From contig NZ_CP134399.1 in the NCBI RefSeq assembly GCF_002968295.1, positions 2,666,001 through 2,730,000 of the forward strand: DNA of 64,000 nucleotides, written 5' to 3'. This stretch comes from Mycobacterium sp. ITM-2016-00317. GTDB taxonomy: Bacteria > Actinomycetota > Actinomycetes > Mycobacteriales > Mycobacteriaceae. The notes under the pieces were generated by a model that made no database searches, was not told where the DNA came from, and saw only the letters and a program-made list of their open reading frames with translations. Each line of letters starts with the position of its first letter. The stretch's first letter is position 1. Positions 14,954-27,027 of the stretch are shown here, in pieces. The translations under genes were made by a program, and so were the position numbers.

Positions 14954-15763
14954 ATGGCAGGTTTTCTCGAAGGTAAGCGCATCCTCGTCACGGGGATCAT
15001 CACCGACTCCTCGATCGCGTTCTACATCGCCAAGGTCGCCCAGGAGGCCGGCGCCGAACTGGTGCTGACCGGGTTCGACCGGATGAAGCTGATCCGCCGC
15101 ATCGCCGACCGGCTGCCCGCACCGGCGCCGCTGATCGAGCTCGACGTGCAGAACCAGGAACACCTCGACACCCTGGCCGACCGGGTCACCGCCGAGATCG
15201 GCGAGGGCAACAAGCTCGACGGCGTGGTGCACTCCATCGGCTTCATGCCCCAGACCGGCATGGGCATCAACCCGTTCTTCGACGCGCCCTACGAGGACGT
15301 CGCCAAGGGCATCCACATCTCGGCGTACTCCTACGCGTCGCTGGCCAAGGCCGTGCTGCCGATCATGCACCCGGGCGGCGGCATCGTCGGGATGGACTTC
15401 GACCCGACCCGCGCCATGCCCGCCTACAACTGGATGACGGTCGCCAAGAGCGCGCTCGAATCGGTGAACCGGTTCGTCGCGCGGGAAGCCGGCAAGGTCG
15501 GAGTGCGGTCCAATCTCGTTGCGGCGGGCCCGATCCGGACGCTGGCGATGAGCGCCATCGTCGGCGGCGCCCTCGGCGAGGAGGCCGGCGCCCAAATGCA
15601 GCTGCTGGAAGAGGGCTGGGACCAGCGGGCGCCGCTGGGCTGGAACATGAAGGACCCCACCCCGGTCGCCAAGACGGTCTGCGCCCTCATGTCGGACTGG
15701 TTGCCCGCGACCACGGGCACCGTGATCTACGCCGACGGCGGCGCGAGTACTCAGTTGCTGTGA
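14954..15763 (+). CDS. inhA: Enoyl-ACP reductase InhA (FAS-II; isoniazid target)
   Basis: NADH-dependent trans-2-enoyl-ACP reductase, the last step of each FAS-II cycle and the target of isoniazid-NAD and ethionamide-NAD adducts. At 269 residues it is exactly as long as M. tuberculosis InhA, so the numbering carries over: the [10 protein letters not shown] nucleotide-binding loop with Ile21, Ser94 in VHSIGFMP, and catalytic Tyr158 and Lys165 in [12 protein letters not shown]. The residues commonly mutated to resistance (Ile21, Ser94) are wild type. AAGGA (14942-14946) lies 7 bases before the ATG. It is co-transcribed with fabG1, and hemH starts 6 bases after its stop. Confidence 0.97.
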   Translation: MAGFLEGKRILVTGIITDSSIAFYIAKVAQEAGAELVLTGFDRMKLIRRIADRLPAPAPLIELDVQNQEHLDTLADRVTAEIGEGNKLDGVVHSIGFMPQTGMGINPFFDAPYEDVAKGIHISAYSYASLAKAVLPIMHPGGGIVGMDFDPTRAMPAYNWMTVAKSALESVNRFVAREAGKVGVRSNLVAAGPIRTLAMSAIVGGALGEEAGAQMQLLEEGWDQRAPLGWNMKDPTPVAKTVCALMSDWLPATTGTVIYADGGASTQLL

Positions 15764-15769
15764 GATCCC

Positions 15770-16789
15770 GTGACGTTTGACGCGCTGCTGCTGCTGTCGT
15801 TCGGGGGCCCGGAGGGCCCCGAACAGGTGATGCCGTTCCTGGAGAACGTCACCAGGGGACGGGGCATCCCGCGGGAGCGGCTGGAGTCCGTCGCCGAGCA
15901 CTACCAGCATTTCGGCGGCGTCTCACCCATCAACGGCATCAACCGGGAGCTGATCGCCGCGATCGAGGCCGAGCTGTCCCACCGCGGTCTGCAGATCCCG
16001 GTCTACTTCGGTAACCGCAACTGGGCGCCGTACGTCGAGGACACCGTCACGGCCATGCGCGACAACGGCATCCGCCGTGCGGCCGTGTTCTCCACCTCGG
16101 CCTGGGGCGGGTACTCGGGCTGCACGCAGTACCAGGAGGACATCGCCCGCGGCCGGGCGGCGGCAGGTCCGGACGCCCCGGAACTGGTCAGGCTGCGGCA
16201 GTACTTCGACCACCCGCTGCTGATCGAGATGTTCGCCGACGCCGTCGACGCCGCGGCGGCGACGCTTCCCGAGAAGCTGCGCGGTCAGGCGCGCCTGGTG
16301 TTCACCGCGCACTCGATCCCGTTGCGCGCCGCATCGAGGTGCGGGCCGGACCTCTACCAGCGCCAGGTCGAGCACACCGCCGCGCTGGTCGCGGCCGCCG
16401 CGGGCTACCCCGAGTACGACCAGGTGTGGCAGTCCCGGTCGGGGCCGCCGCAGGTGCCGTGGCTGGAACCGGACGTCGGTGATCATCTGACAACGCTGGC
16501 CGCACAGGGAACCAGGGCGGTGATCGTCTGCCCGGTGGGCTTCGTCGCCGACCACATCGAGGTGGTGTGGGACCTCGACAACGAACTGGCCGAACAGGCC
16601 GCGAAGGCCGGCATCGCCTTCGCCCGGGCGTCCACCCCCAACGCGCAGCCGCGCTTCGCCGAACTGGCCGTCGATCTGATCGACGAACTGCGACTTAAGG
16701 TTCCGCCGCGACGAGTCGGCGGCGGGCAGGTGCCGTGCTACGGCAGCACCGTCAACGGCGCGCTGTGCACGCCGGACTGCGCAGGCTGA
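15770..16789 (+). CDS. hemH: Ferrochelatase (coproporphyrin type, CpfC/HemH)
   Basis: Inserts Fe(II) into a porphyrin. In Actinobacteria the substrate is coproporphyrin III, so the enzyme is better called CpfC. The 339-residue protein has the family's [12 protein letters not shown] start, the catalytic His in VFTAHSIP, and the acidic [12 protein letters not shown] stretch. The extreme C-terminus carries Cys323, Cys333 and Cys337 ([15 protein letters not shown]). These are consistent with the [2Fe-2S] cluster of actinobacterial ferrochelatases, with a further Cys at about 191 or 118 as the possible fourth ligand. GTG 15770 is 6 bases after inhA. The M. tuberculosis order fabG1-inhA-hemZ is the same. 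Confidence 0.94.
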   Translation: MTFDALLLLSFGGPEGPEQVMPFLENVTRGRGIPRERLESVAEHYQHFGGVSPINGINRELIAAIEAELSHRGLQIPVYFGNRNWAPYVEDTVTAMRDNGIRRAAVFSTSAWGGYSGCTQYQEDIARGRAAAGPDAPELVRLRQYFDHPLLIEMFADAVDAAAATLPEKLRGQARLVFTAHSIPLRAASRCGPDLYQRQVEHTAALVAAAAGYPEYDQVWQSRSGPPQVPWLEPDVGDHLTTLAAQGTRAVIVCPVGFVADHIEVVWDLDNELAEQAAKAGIAFARASTPNAQPRFAELAVDLIDELRLKVPPRRVGGGQVPCYGSTVNGALCTPDCAG

Positions 16790-16795
16790 CGGGTC

Positions 16796-17665
16796 CTAAC
16801 CGCGCCAGGCCGAGTGCAGGATCGCCTCCACCGCGGCCAGCCGCGCCGAGCGCACCACCGCGGTCAGTGGCCGCAGCACGTCGCTGGCCAGCTGGACCTC
16901 CGACGAACTCTGCAGGCCGATCGGGATCAGTCCCGAGCTGACCGTGATGATCGCGTCCACGTGGGCGGCGTTCTCCATCACCCGCACCGCCCGCGTCGGG
17001 GCGTGGTCGGGGATGCGGTGCAGACGGGTGGAATCGAGCACCTGCTCGACGAGCCGGCGCGGGTCCGCCACCTCACCCCCGGACGCGCCGGCGCGCAGCG
17101 CGCCCAGGGCGTCGGCGGCCGAGCGCACCGCGTCGCGCAGCTGGTACTCGGACTCGCCGAGGTCGAAGTGTCCGGCCGGCGGGGCCGAGTCGAACGAGTA
17201 CACCGTCCAGGACAGCCCGCTCAACTCGGCTTCGAACTCGTAATCGTCGTCGGGGTCGTCCGGGTCGGGAAAGCTGTCCTGGTACTCGAAGTCGGGCACC
17301 AGCCCGATCGCGCCGTCGGCGCCGTTGACGATGACCGCCTCCCCGGCGGTCACGGCGTCGCGGCCGAACTGCGTGCCCGGCGGCAGGCCCCGGACGTCGC
17401 CGGGGACCGGCAGGGTCAGCGCGATCGACGGTTGCGGAACGCCTCGGCCTGCGACCGTGCGCACCGTCTGCAACAGCGACATCGAGGCCGCTTCGTCGAG
17501 GTCCGGCCAGGACAGCCCGGTGCGCTCCGCGGCGACCGAATCGTAAGCGGTCACCGAATGCTTTGGCGTCCACTGCGATAACGCGTCAAGGACGTCGTCG
17601 GGCGCGGCAGCGCCTGCCAACCAGGCGTTGGCCCATACCGAAAGCGAAACACTGGGGCACCACAT
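16796..17665 (-). CDS. Conserved mycobacterial protein of unknown function (Rv1486c-like)
   Basis: A 289-residue, acidic soluble protein without signal peptide or membrane helices. No catalytic motif is recognised. Two features stand out: a strongly acidic insert ([17 protein letters not shown], about residues 135-150), and a well-ordered C-terminus rich in hydrophobic helices ([22 protein letters not shown]). The length and the position between hemH and the NfeD/SPFH pair match Rv1486c (288 residues). Start ATG 17663-17665 lies 9 bases after a TACACT hexamer (17675-17680 on the minus strand), so the mRNA leader would be only a few bases. Confidence 0.75.
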   Translation of the reverse strand: MWCPSVSLSVWANAWLAGAAAPDDVLDALSQWTPKHSVTAYDSVAAERTGLSWPDLDEAASMSLLQTVRTVAGRGVPQPSIALTLPVPGDVRGLPPGTQFGRDAVTAGEAVIVNGADGAIGLVPDFEYQDSFPDPDDPDDDYEFEAELSGLSWTVYSFDSAPPAGHFDLGESEYQLRDAVRSAADALGALRAGASGGEVADPRRLVEQVLDSTRLHRIPDHAPTRAVRVMENAAHVDAIITVSSGLIPIGLQSSSEVQLASDVLRPLTAVVRSARLAAVEAILHSAWRG

Positions 17666-17712
17666 GATGGCTGCAGTGTAGTTGTTGCCGGCTCATCGAG
17701 TCGGTTGCGCGT

Positions 17713-17718
17713 TAGGCT
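17713..17718 (+). promoter_or_regulatory. -10 hexamer TAGGCT, leaderless promoter of the NfeD-SPFH operon
   Basis: The hexamer ends 6 bases before the ATG at 17725, and no ribosome-binding site is present. It lies back to back with the promoter of the divergent Rv1486c-like gene. Confidence 0.45.
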
Positions 17719-17724
17719 GGCTTC

Positions 17725-18159
17725 ATGCCCGTCTCGCTGATCTGGCTGATCGCAGCATTGGCGCTCGCCGGCGCGGAGGCGCTCACCGGTGACCTGTTCC
17801 TGCTGATGCTCAGCGGAGGCGCGCTGGCCGCGGCCGGCTCCAGCTTCGCGTTCGACGCGCCGATCTGGGTCGACGGCATCGTGTTCCTGGTGGTGTCGCT
17901 GCTGCTGCTGGTCGGGGTGCGTCCCGCGCTGCGCCGCAGGATGCAGTCCGGCACGGGTCTGCCCGAACCGGCCAAGGCGCTGGAGGGCAAGAGCGCGCTG
18001 GTGCTCGACCGGGTCGCCCGCCACGAGGGCCAGGTCAAGCTCGACGGTGAGGTCTGGACCGCCCGGCCCTACAACGAGACCGACATCTACGAACCCGGCG
18101 ATCAGGTCACCGTCGTGCACATCGACGGCGCGACCGCGGTCGTCTCCAAGATCGGCTAG
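17725..18159 (+). CDS. NfeD-like membrane protein
   Basis: A 144-residue protein, the same length as Rv1487. Two to three N-terminal transmembrane helices (PVSLIWLIAALALAGAEAL; LFLLMLSGGALAAAGSSFAF; GIVFLVVSLLLLVGVRPAL) are followed by a soluble C-terminal OB-fold (LEGKSALVLDRVARHEGQVK, then GDQVTVVHIDGATAVV), the NfeD architecture. NfeD proteins are encoded next to SPFH/stomatin proteins and are thought to assemble with them in membrane microdomains. Here the SPFH gene starts 14 bases downstream, so the pair is surely one operon. Confidence 0.88.
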   Translation: MPVSLIWLIAALALAGAEALTGDLFLLMLSGGALAAAGSSFAFDAPIWVDGIVFLVVSLLLLVGVRPALRRRMQSGTGLPEPAKALEGKSALVLDRVARHEGQVKLDGEVWTARPYNETDIYEPGDQVTVVHIDGATAVVSKIG

Positions 18160-18173
18160 AGAAGGGACTCCAC

Positions 18174-19355
18174 ATGGATGGTGCTATCACGGGGCTGGTC
18201 TTACTTGGTGTGCTGGTGTTGTTCGCCGTGGTCGTGGTCGCCAAGTCGGTGGCGCTGATCCCACAGGCTGAGGCCGCGGTCATCGAACGGCTGGGCCGCT
18301 ACAGCAAGACGGTGTCCGGTCAGCTGACCCTGCTGGTGCCCTTCGTGGACCGCATCCGGGCCCGCGTCGACCTGCGGGAGCGGGTGGTGTCGTTCCCGCC
18401 GCAGCCCGTCATCACCGAGGACAACCTCACCGTCAACATCGACACCGTGGTGTACTTCCAGGTCACCAACCCCCAGGCGGCGGTGTACCAGATCAACAAC
18501 TACATCGTCGGCGTCGAGCAGCTGGCGACCACCACGCTGCGCAACGTCGTCGGCGGGATGACCCTCGAGCAGGCCCTCACCTCTCGCGATTCCATCAACA
18601 AACAACTGCGCGGCGTGCTGGACGAGGCCACCAACAGGTGGGGGCTGCGCGTCGCGCGGGTCGAGCTGCGCAGTATCGACCCGCCACCGTCGATCCAGGA
18701 TTCGATGGAGAAGCAGATGCGCGCCGACCGCGAGAAGCGGGCGATGATCCTGACCGCCGAAGGCAGCCGGGAGGCGGCCATCAAACAGGCCGAAGGCCAG
18801 AAGCAGGCGCAGATCCTGGCGGCCGAAGGCGCGAAGCAGGCCGCCATCCTCACCGCCGAGGCCGACCGGCAGTCCCGGATGCTGCGCGCGCAGGGTGAAC
18901 GCGCCGCCGCATACCTGCAGGCCCAGGGCCAGGCCAAGGCCATCGAGAAGACGTTCGCGGCGATCAAGGCCGGCCGACCGACCCCGGAGATGCTGGCGTA
19001 CCAGTACCTGCAGACCCTGCCGCAGATGGCCAAGGGCGAGGCCAACAAGGTGTGGCTGGTGCCCAGCGACTTCGGTTCGGCGCTGCAGGGGTTCACCAAG
19101 CTGCTCGGCGCGCCGGGCGAGGACGGCGTGTTCCGCTACACCCCGTCGCCGGTCGACGACGCTTCGGCCCGGCCCGTCGACGACTCCGACGAGGTCGCCG
19201 ACTGGTTCAACACCGAGACAGATCCCGCGATCGCCGCGGCAGTGGCCAAGGCCGAGGCCGACGCGCGGACCCCGGTCGACAGGCCGGGACACCTGTCTGC
19301 TCCGGCGGCGCCCAGCCAGATCAGTGCGCCGCGGCCCGGGGCGCAGGACCAATAA
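18174..19355 (+). CDS. SPFH/Band 7 (stomatin-like) membrane protein
   Basis: A 393-residue protein with an N-terminal membrane segment (GLVLLGVLVLFAVVVVAKSV), a Band 7/SPFH domain (about residues 30-190, with PQAEAAVIERLGRYSKTV and RVDLRERVVSFPPQPV), and a long Ala/Glu/Gln-rich coiled coil (about 185-260) built of repeats such as 'EGSREAAIKQAEGQKQAQIL'. The C-terminal tail is Pro/Asp-rich and disordered. Such proteins oligomerise into cages on the membrane, often housing a protease. AGAAGGGA before the ATG serves as ribosome-binding site. The partner NfeD gene lies immediately upstream. It corresponds to Rv1488. Confidence 0.92.
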   Translation: MDGAITGLVLLGVLVLFAVVVVAKSVALIPQAEAAVIERLGRYSKTVSGQLTLLVPFVDRIRARVDLRERVVSFPPQPVITEDNLTVNIDTVVYFQVTNPQAAVYQINNYIVGVEQLATTTLRNVVGGMTLEQALTSRDSINKQLRGVLDEATNRWGLRVARVELRSIDPPPSIQDSMEKQMRADREKRAMILTAEGSREAAIKQAEGQKQAQILAAEGAKQAAILTAEADRQSRMLRAQGERAAAYLQAQGQAKAIEKTFAAIKAGRPTPEMLAYQYLQTLPQMAKGEANKVWLVPSDFGSALQGFTKLLGAPGEDGVFRYTPSPVDDASARPVDDSDEVADWFNTETDPAIAAAVAKAEADARTPVDRPGHLSAPAAPSQISAPRPGAQDQ

Positions 19356-19717
19356 TGAGCGCGCTGACGTCGCAGCGGACCTACGCCGTGCTCGCCGCGA
19401 TGCAGGCCGCCGTCGCCGCGGCCGGTGTCGGGCCCATCGCGCCGGTCAAGAAGTCGTTGGAGGACGTCGGGCTGCCCAGGAAACTCTGGCCGCTGCTTCC
19501 GATCGTCAATGCGGCCAGCGCGGTCGGCCTGCTGTCGGTGTTCCGCTGGCCGGCACTGGCGCGGCTGACGACGTTCATGCTGACCGTCTACTTCACCCTG
19601 GCCGTCGGCTCCCATGTCAGGGCCAAGGACTGCTCTCCGAATCTGGTCGCCGCGTCGTCGCTGCTGACGCTGTTCGCCGCGATGACGGTGAAGGGGCCCG
19701 ACGTCAGGACGCCGTGA
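19355..19717 (+). CDS. Small DoxX-like membrane protein (Rv1489-like)
   Basis: A 120-residue protein with three or four hydrophobic helices (YAVLAAMQAAVAAAGVGPIA; KLWPLLPIVNAASAVGLLSV; LARLTTFMLTVYFTLAVGSH; LVAASSLLTLFAAMTV), the DoxX_2-like four-helix pattern. The ATG at 19355 overlaps the last base of the SPFH stop codon (TAATG), which argues for co-translation with the NfeD-SPFH unit. The 3' end overlaps the convergent TVP38-type gene by 14 bases. The molecular role is unknown. Confidence 0.75.
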   Translation: MSALTSQRTYAVLAAMQAAVAAAGVGPIAPVKKSLEDVGLPRKLWPLLPIVNAASAVGLLSVFRWPALARLTTFMLTVYFTLAVGSHVRAKDCSPNLVAASSLLTLFAAMTVKGPDVRTP

Positions 19718-20426
19718 CCGGGGTCCGGCTGCGCCGCTCGGTCCTGATCTCGTAGAGCAGTCCGGCGACCCCGATCGCCGCCGTGCACACCGACACCACC
19801 AGCAGCAACGGGCTGATGCGGCCGGTCAGCGCATCCCCGAACACCACGATCGCCGACGTGCCGGGAAGTACGCCGACCAGGGTGGCGAGCGTGTACGGCA
19901 GCGCCCGCACCGACGACGCGCCCGCAGCGTAGTTGAGTACCGAGAACGGCACGGCCGGGATCAGCCGGGTGGCCAGCACCACGGGCCAGCCCCGCTCGCT
20001 CAGCCGCTTGTCGACCGCGGTGAGGCGGGGATGGGACACCAGGCGGCTGACCTGCCAGCCCGCCGTCCGGACCAACACCAGCGCGATCACCGCGCTGAGC
20101 GTGCTGGCGACCACCGCGATCGGGATGCCCAGCAGCGGACCGAACAGCAGGCCCGCGGCCAGCGTGAACACGGTGCGGGGGAACGGGAACACCGTCGCCA
20201 CGACATGGGCGGCGAAGAACACCAGCGGGAACCACGGCCCCGCCGCGGTGGCCCAGTCCCGCACCTGCAACGCGGTGGGAAACGGCACGAAAAGCGCAAC
20301 TGCGACGAGAATCACAATCCCCATCAGCGCCGCGGCGAGCCTGCCCCGCGGAGCCGTCTTCAGCGTGACGACGACCGCGGCACCGACGGTACCCAGCGTG
20401 CTGACTACGGATTTCACGATTCCCAA
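19704..20426 (-). CDS. TVP38/TMEM64 (DedA-superfamily) membrane protein
   Basis: A 240-residue integral membrane protein with about six hydrophobic segments. The VTT/SNARE-associated (DedA-like) signature is visible in the middle: 'VFPFPRTVFTLAAGLLFGPLLG' and later 'RLIPAVPFSVLNYAAGAS'. Members of this superfamily act in lipid scrambling or proton-coupled transport across the bacterial membrane. It matches Rv1491c in position. The frame opens at a TTG (20424-20426); a GTG at 20415-20417 is an equally good start and would shorten the protein by three residues. Confidence 0.85.
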   Translation of the reverse strand: MGIVKSVVSTLGTVGAAVVVTLKTAPRGRLAAALMGIVILVAVALFVPFPTALQVRDWATAAGPWFPLVFFAAHVVATVFPFPRTVFTLAAGLLFGPLLGIPIAVVASTLSAVIALVLVRTAGWQVSRLVSHPRLTAVDKRLSERGWPVVLATRLIPAVPFSVLNYAAGASSVRALPYTLATLVGVLPGTSAIVVFGDALTGRISPLLLVVSVCTAAIGVAGLLYEIRTERRSRTPVTAS

Positions 20427-20509
20427 GGGTACGGGGGTGCGGCAGATGCGCTCGTCGGGCGGGACAGTGCGGTTGGCTACCAGCCCACGAGAGTGTGATG
20501 GCGATCATT

Positions 20510-20515
20510 TAGCCT
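20510..20515 (+). promoter_or_regulatory. -10 hexamer TAGCCT, promoter of mutAB-meaB
   Basis: The hexamer ends 1 base before the ATG at 20517 but exactly 7 bases before an in-frame GTG at 20523. The spacing seen at other leaderless genes here suggests that transcription and translation start at the GTG, making mutA two codons shorter than annotated. Confidence 0.4.
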
Positions 20516-20516
20516 G

Positions 20517-22397
20517 ATGGCTGTGCAGAATCCCAGCGCCGGCGCTGCCGGCGGAGTAATCGATTCCGATCTGGACCGGTGGCGCTCCGCTGTGGCGGGC
20601 GTGCTGGCGAAGTCCCTGAAGCGGGACCCGGCCGACCTGCCCGCCGAACCCGAGCGGCTGCTCGACTCGGACACCTACGACGGCTTCCCGATCCGGCCGC
20701 TCTACACCGGCGCCGACGAACTGGCCGAGCCCGCGCTGCCGGGGCAGTGGCCGTTCGTGCGTGGCGGGGACGCGCTGCGCGACGTGAAGTCGGGGTGGAA
20801 GGTCGGCGAGACCTTCCCCGCGGAGGCCGCGAGTGTGGCCGAGGCCAACGGGGCGATCCTGCTGGGCCTCACCGAAGGCGTCAGCGCGCTGGTGCTGCGG
20901 GTCGGCGACGCCCCCGGGGCGGTCGCGCCCGCCGACCTGGCGGGATTGCTGGACGGTGTCTATCTGGACCTGGTGCCGGTGGTGGTCGAGGTGGCCGGCG
21001 ACGGCTCCGCCTACGGCGCGGCCGCCGACGCGCTGCTGGCGCTGCTGACCGGGCTCGACGCGGATCAGCGTTCGCGGCTGTCGATCGACCTCGGGGCCGA
21101 CCCGCTGACGGCACCGCTGTCCGGGCGTCCGGCGCCGGGGAACGACGACATCGTCGCCGTCGCCGAGAAGGCCTTGCAGTACGGCACTCACGTCCGCGCG
21201 ATCACCGTCGACGGGCCGGCGTTCCACAACGCGGGTGCCGGCGCGTCCTGGGAACTGGGTGCGGCCGTCGCGGCCGGGGTGGCCTACCTGCGGATACTGA
21301 CGGACGCGGGCCTGTCCACCGCAGACGCGCTCGGACAGATCAGCTTCCGGTTCGCCGCCGACGACGACCAGTTCATGACTATCGCCAAAATGCGTGCCGC
21401 ACGCCAACTCTGGGCCCGCGTCGCCGAGGTCGTGGGCGAGCCGGATGCCGGTGCGGCCACCCTGCACGCCACCACGTCACTGCCGATGATGACCGCGCGG
21501 GACCCGTGGGTGAACATGCTGCGCACCACGGTCGCGGCGTTCGGGGCCGGCGTCGGGGGAGCGGACACCCTGCTGGTGCACCCCTTCGACGTCGCGATTT
21601 CCGGTGGATTCCCCGGCACCGCCCGTAGTTTCGCGCGCCGCATCGCCCGCAACACCCAGCTGCTGCTCCTCGAGGAGTCCCACCTGGGCCGGGTGCTGGA
21701 CCCGTCGGGCGGATCGTGGTTCATCGAGGACCTGACCCGCAGCCTGGCCGGCCAGGCGTGGCAGCACTTCCAGGAGATCGAGGCCGAGGGCGGCTTCGAC
21801 GCCGCCCGCGAGCACGTCAGCGCCGGCATCGCCGAGGTGGCCCGCCGGCGCGCCGACGACGTCGCGCACCGGCGCACCGCGGTCACCGGCGTCAACGAGT
21901 TCCCCAATCTCGGTGAAGTCCCGCTGCCCCAAGGGGATCCGCTGCCGCACGTGCAGCGCTACGCCGCGGCCTTCGAGGCGCTGCGGGACCGCTCGGATGC
22001 CTTCCTGGAGAAGACGGGCGCGCGGCCGAAGGCGCTGATGCTGCCGCTCGGGCCGTTGGCCGAACACAACATCCGGACCACCTTCACCGCGAACCTGCTC
22101 GCCTCCGGCGGGATCGAGGCCGTCAACCCGGGCCCGCTGGATGCCGCCGGGGTCGCCGCCGCGGTGTCCGACGCCGGCGTGACCGAGGTCGCCGTGATCT
22201 GCGGCATCGACGCCCGCTACGCAGGTGAGGTCGCGGCCGTTGTCGAGGCCGCACGCGCGGCAGGGGTTTCCCGCGTGCTGCTCGCCGGACCGGAAAAGGC
22301 GGTCGCAGAAGTCGATTCGAAACCCGACGGATACCTCACCGCGAAGATCGACGCGGTCAGCGCCCTGTCGGACCTGCTGACCCGATTGGGAGCATGA
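20517..22397 (+). CDS. mutA: Methylmalonyl-CoA mutase, small subunit
   Basis: The catalytically inactive partner of the adenosylcobalamin-dependent methylmalonyl-CoA mutase heterodimer, which converts (R)-methylmalonyl-CoA to succinyl-CoA (propionate and cholesterol catabolism, and supply of methyl-branched lipid precursors). The 626 residues show the substrate TIM barrel ([40 protein letters not shown]) and a C-terminal flavodoxin-like domain that lacks the B12-binding DxHxxG, as expected for the small subunit. The frame opens at ATG 20517; a GTG at 20523 is the start favoured by the -10 position. mutB begins 1 base after its stop. Confidence 0.95.
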   Translation: MAVQNPSAGAAGGVIDSDLDRWRSAVAGVLAKSLKRDPADLPAEPERLLDSDTYDGFPIRPLYTGADELAEPALPGQWPFVRGGDALRDVKSGWKVGETFPAEAASVAEANGAILLGLTEGVSALVLRVGDAPGAVAPADLAGLLDGVYLDLVPVVVEVAGDGSAYGAAADALLALLTGLDADQRSRLSIDLGADPLTAPLSGRPAPGNDDIVAVAEKALQYGTHVRAITVDGPAFHNAGAGASWELGAAVAAGVAYLRILTDAGLSTADALGQISFRFAADDDQFMTIAKMRAARQLWARVAEVVGEPDAGAATLHATTSLPMMTARDPWVNMLRTTVAAFGAGVGGADTLLVHPFDVAISGGFPGTARSFARRIARNTQLLLLEESHLGRVLDPSGGSWFIEDLTRSLAGQAWQHFQEIEAEGGFDAAREHVSAGIAEVARRRADDVAHRRTAVTGVNEFPNLGEVPLPQGDPLPHVQRYAAAFEALRDRSDAFLEKTGARPKALMLPLGPLAEHNIRTTFTANLLASGGIEAVNPGPLDAAGVAAAVSDAGVTEVAVICGIDARYAGEVAAVVEAARAAGVSRVLLAGPEKAVAEVDSKPDGYLTAKIDAVSALSDLLTRLGA

Positions 22398-22398
22398 C

Positions 22399-24654
<2,256 letters not shown>

Positions 24655-25668
24655 ATGAACCAGCCGGTCAGTGAACTCGCCGCGGCGTTGCGCGGTGGTG
24701 ACCGCTCCGCGCTGGCGCGGGCGATCACGCTCGTCGAGTCGACCCGTGCCGATCATCGGCAGCGGGCCCAGGAGCTGCTGCTGGAGCTCTCGCCGGCCAG
24801 CGTGCCGAGTGCGCTGCCCGAACCGGCGACGCGGGTCGGCATCACCGGGGTGCCCGGGGTCGGCAAGTCGACGACCATCGAAGCGCTCGGCATGTACCTG
24901 ATCGAGCAGGGGCACCGGGTCGCCGTGCTCGCGGTGGATCCGTCGTCGACGCGCACCGGCGGCTCGATCCTGGGGGACAAGACCCGGATGGCGAAGCTGG
25001 CCGTGCACCCGGACGCCTACATCCGGCCGTCACCGACCTCGGGGACGTTGGGCGGGGTCGCCAAGGCGACACGCGAGACGATTGTTTTGCTGGAATCGGC
25101 CGGTTACGACGTGATCCTGGTCGAGACCGTCGGTGTCGGGCAGTCCGAGGTGACGGTTGCCAACATGGTCGACACCTTCGTCTTCCTGACCCTCGCGCGC
25201 ACCGGTGACCAACTGCAGGGCATCAAGAAGGGCGTGCTGGAGCTGGCCGACATTGTGGTGGTCAACAAGGCCGACGGCGAGCACGCGCTGGAGGCCAAGT
25301 CCGCCGCGCGGGAGCTCGCAGGCGCCATCAGGCTGATCTATCCACGCGAAACACTTTGGCGCCCACCAGTTTTGACCATGAGCGCGTTGACCGGCGCCGG
25401 ACTGGCCGAGCTGTGGGAGACGGTGCTCAAGCATCGCCGCGTGTTGACCCAAGCCGGCGAGTTCGACGCCCGGCGCCGCACCCAGCAGGTCGAATGGACC
25501 TGGTCGATGGTGCGCGACACCATCCTGGACCGGGTGCTGTCCAGTCCGGGCGTGCGTGCGATCCGTGGCGACGTCGAACGCCAGGTCCGCGACGGCGAGC
25601 TGACTCCGGCGCTTGCTGCGCAGCAGATTCTCGACGCGGTCGAGCCACCGCCGGCAAGCATCGATTAA
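24655..25668 (+). CDS. meaB: MeaB/ArgK-type GTPase chaperone of methylmalonyl-CoA mutase
   Basis: A G3E-family GTPase that protects methylmalonyl-CoA mutase from inactivation and gates loading of adenosylcobalamin. The 337 residues show Walker A G65VPGVGKS (residues 65-72), the switch DPSSTRTGGSILGDKTRM, the ETVGVGQSE motif and the base-specificity NKAD (VVVNKADGEH). The C-terminal helices (dimerisation) end at residue 337. The ATG directly abuts the mutB TAG, so the three genes are one operon and the protein's partner is clear from context. It corresponds to Rv1496. Confidence 0.95.
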   Translation: MNQPVSELAAALRGGDRSALARAITLVESTRADHRQRAQELLLELSPASVPSALPEPATRVGITGVPGVGKSTTIEALGMYLIEQGHRVAVLAVDPSSTRTGGSILGDKTRMAKLAVHPDAYIRPSPTSGTLGGVAKATRETIVLLESAGYDVILVETVGVGQSEVTVANMVDTFVFLTLARTGDQLQGIKKGVLELADIVVVNKADGEHALEAKSAARELAGAIRLIYPRETLWRPPVLTMSALTGAGLAELWETVLKHRRVLTQAGEFDARRRTQQVEWTWSMVRDTILDRVLSSPGVRAIRGDVERQVRDGELTPALAAQQILDAVEPPPASID

Positions 25669-25707
25669 CAAATCGGTAACTCCGGGTTGGTTTGCCGGGC
25701 ACCGGGG

Positions 25708-25713
25708 TAAATT
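25708..25713 (+). promoter_or_regulatory. -10 hexamer TAAATT, leaderless promoter of lipL
   Basis: The hexamer ends 6 bases before GTG 25720, with no ribosome-binding site in between. This indicates a separate transcript from the mutAB-meaB operon 51 bases upstream. Confidence 0.45.
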
Positions 25714-25719
25714 CGAGCT

Positions 25720-27012
25720 GTGACGGGCGCCATGAACCCGGAGCGCGACGAGGCGCTCTCACACGGCCAAGGTGCGACCTTGCCCCGTGGTATCCAGGGG
25801 GCGGCCGACCCCAACTTCGGTTGGGCGGTGCGCGCGTTCGCGCAGATGTTCCCGTGGCGCCGGCTCGGCGGCGGAGCCCTGTCGGTGTACCTCGACGGCG
25901 AACCGGTCGTCGACGTGTGGACCGGCTGGGCCGACCGCAGGGGCACCCGGCGCTGGACCGCCGACACTGCGCCGATGGTGTTCTCGGCGACCAAAGGTGT
26001 GGCGGCGACCGTCATCCACCGACTCCACGACCGCGGGCTGATCGACTACGACGCCCCCGTCGCCCAGTACTGGCGCGAGTTCGGCGCGAACGGCAAGTCG
26101 GCGATCACCGTGCGCGACGCACTCCGGCACCGCGCCGGGCTGTCTCAGCTCAACGGCGCCGCCAGGGCAGACCTGCTCGACCACCTGACCATGGAGGAAC
26201 GGCTCGCCGCCGCGCCGATCAGCTGGTTGCACGGGAAGCCCGCTTACCACGCGTTCACGTTCGGCTGGCTGCTGTCGGGCCTGGCCCGATCGGTCACCGG
26301 CAAGGGGATGCGGGAACTGATCCGCACCGAGGTGGCCGCGCCGCTGAACACCGACGGGCTGCACCTCGGGCGCCCACCGGTGCAGGCCCCCACACAGCCG
26401 GCCCAGATCATCGGTCCGCAGTCCCAGCTGCAGAATCCGATGTTCAACCTGGTGGCTCCCCGGATCGCGGCGCTGCCGTTCTCGGCGGCCTTCGGCGCGA
26501 TGTACCTGCCCGGGGTGAAAGCGCTGGTGCAGGGGGATACGCCGCTGCTGGACAGCGAGATCCCGGCGGCCAACGGGGTCGCGACCGCGCGGGCGCTGGC
26601 GCGCATGTACGGCGCGATCGCCAACGGCGGACGTATCGACGGCACCCAGTACCTGTCCAGCCAGACCGCGGCCGAGCTGATCGGCCGGCCGAGCCTGCGC
26701 CTGGACCACAGCATGGTCATGCCGCTGTCGTTCCACCTCGGCTACCACGGACTGCCGCTGCCCGGCGTCATGCCCGGGTTCGGGCACGTCGGTCTCGGCG
26801 GATCGCTCGGCTGGGCCGAGCCGCACACCGGGCTGGCCTTCGGCTACGTGCACAACCGACTGCTCACCCCGCTGGTGGTCAGCGACCAGGCCGGTTTCGT
26901 CACCACCGCCGCGCTGATCCGGCGCGGGGCCGCGCTGGCCCGCAGGAACGGCTATCGGCCGGTGCGCGAGTACGGGGCGGGGTTCGACGACGCGACCGCG
27001 ACCGCGGTCTGA
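25720..27012 (+). CDS. lipL: Serine hydrolase, class C beta-lactamase fold (esterase/lipase LipL)
   Basis: A 430-residue serine hydrolase of the beta-lactamase/DD-peptidase fold (EstB/LipL type), one residue longer than M. tuberculosis LipL (Rv1497). The nucleophile motif SxxK is S89-A-T-K92 (MVFSATKGVAA). The later catalytic Tyr lies in the HGKPAYHAFTFGWLL segment, and the HGxG-like third motif in FGHVGLGGSLGWAE. No signal peptide is visible, though LipL has been described as cell-surface associated. The likely activity is hydrolysis of short-chain esters and possibly beta-lactams. The gene has its own -10 at 25708-25713 and is followed 15 bases later by a convergent membrane-protein gene. 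Confidence 0.9.
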   Translation: MTGAMNPERDEALSHGQGATLPRGIQGAADPNFGWAVRAFAQMFPWRRLGGGALSVYLDGEPVVDVWTGWADRRGTRRWTADTAPMVFSATKGVAATVIHRLHDRGLIDYDAPVAQYWREFGANGKSAITVRDALRHRAGLSQLNGAARADLLDHLTMEERLAAAPISWLHGKPAYHAFTFGWLLSGLARSVTGKGMRELIRTEVAAPLNTDGLHLGRPPVQAPTQPAQIIGPQSQLQNPMFNLVAPRIAALPFSAAFGAMYLPGVKALVQGDTPLLDSEIPAANGVATARALARMYGAIANGGRIDGTQYLSSQTAAELIGRPSLRLDHSMVMPLSFHLGYHGLPLPGVMPGFGHVGLGGSLGWAEPHTGLAFGYVHNRLLTPLVVSDQAGFVTTAALIRRGAALARRNGYRPVREYGAGFDDATATAV

Positions 27013-27027
27013 TCGACCCGGGCTATC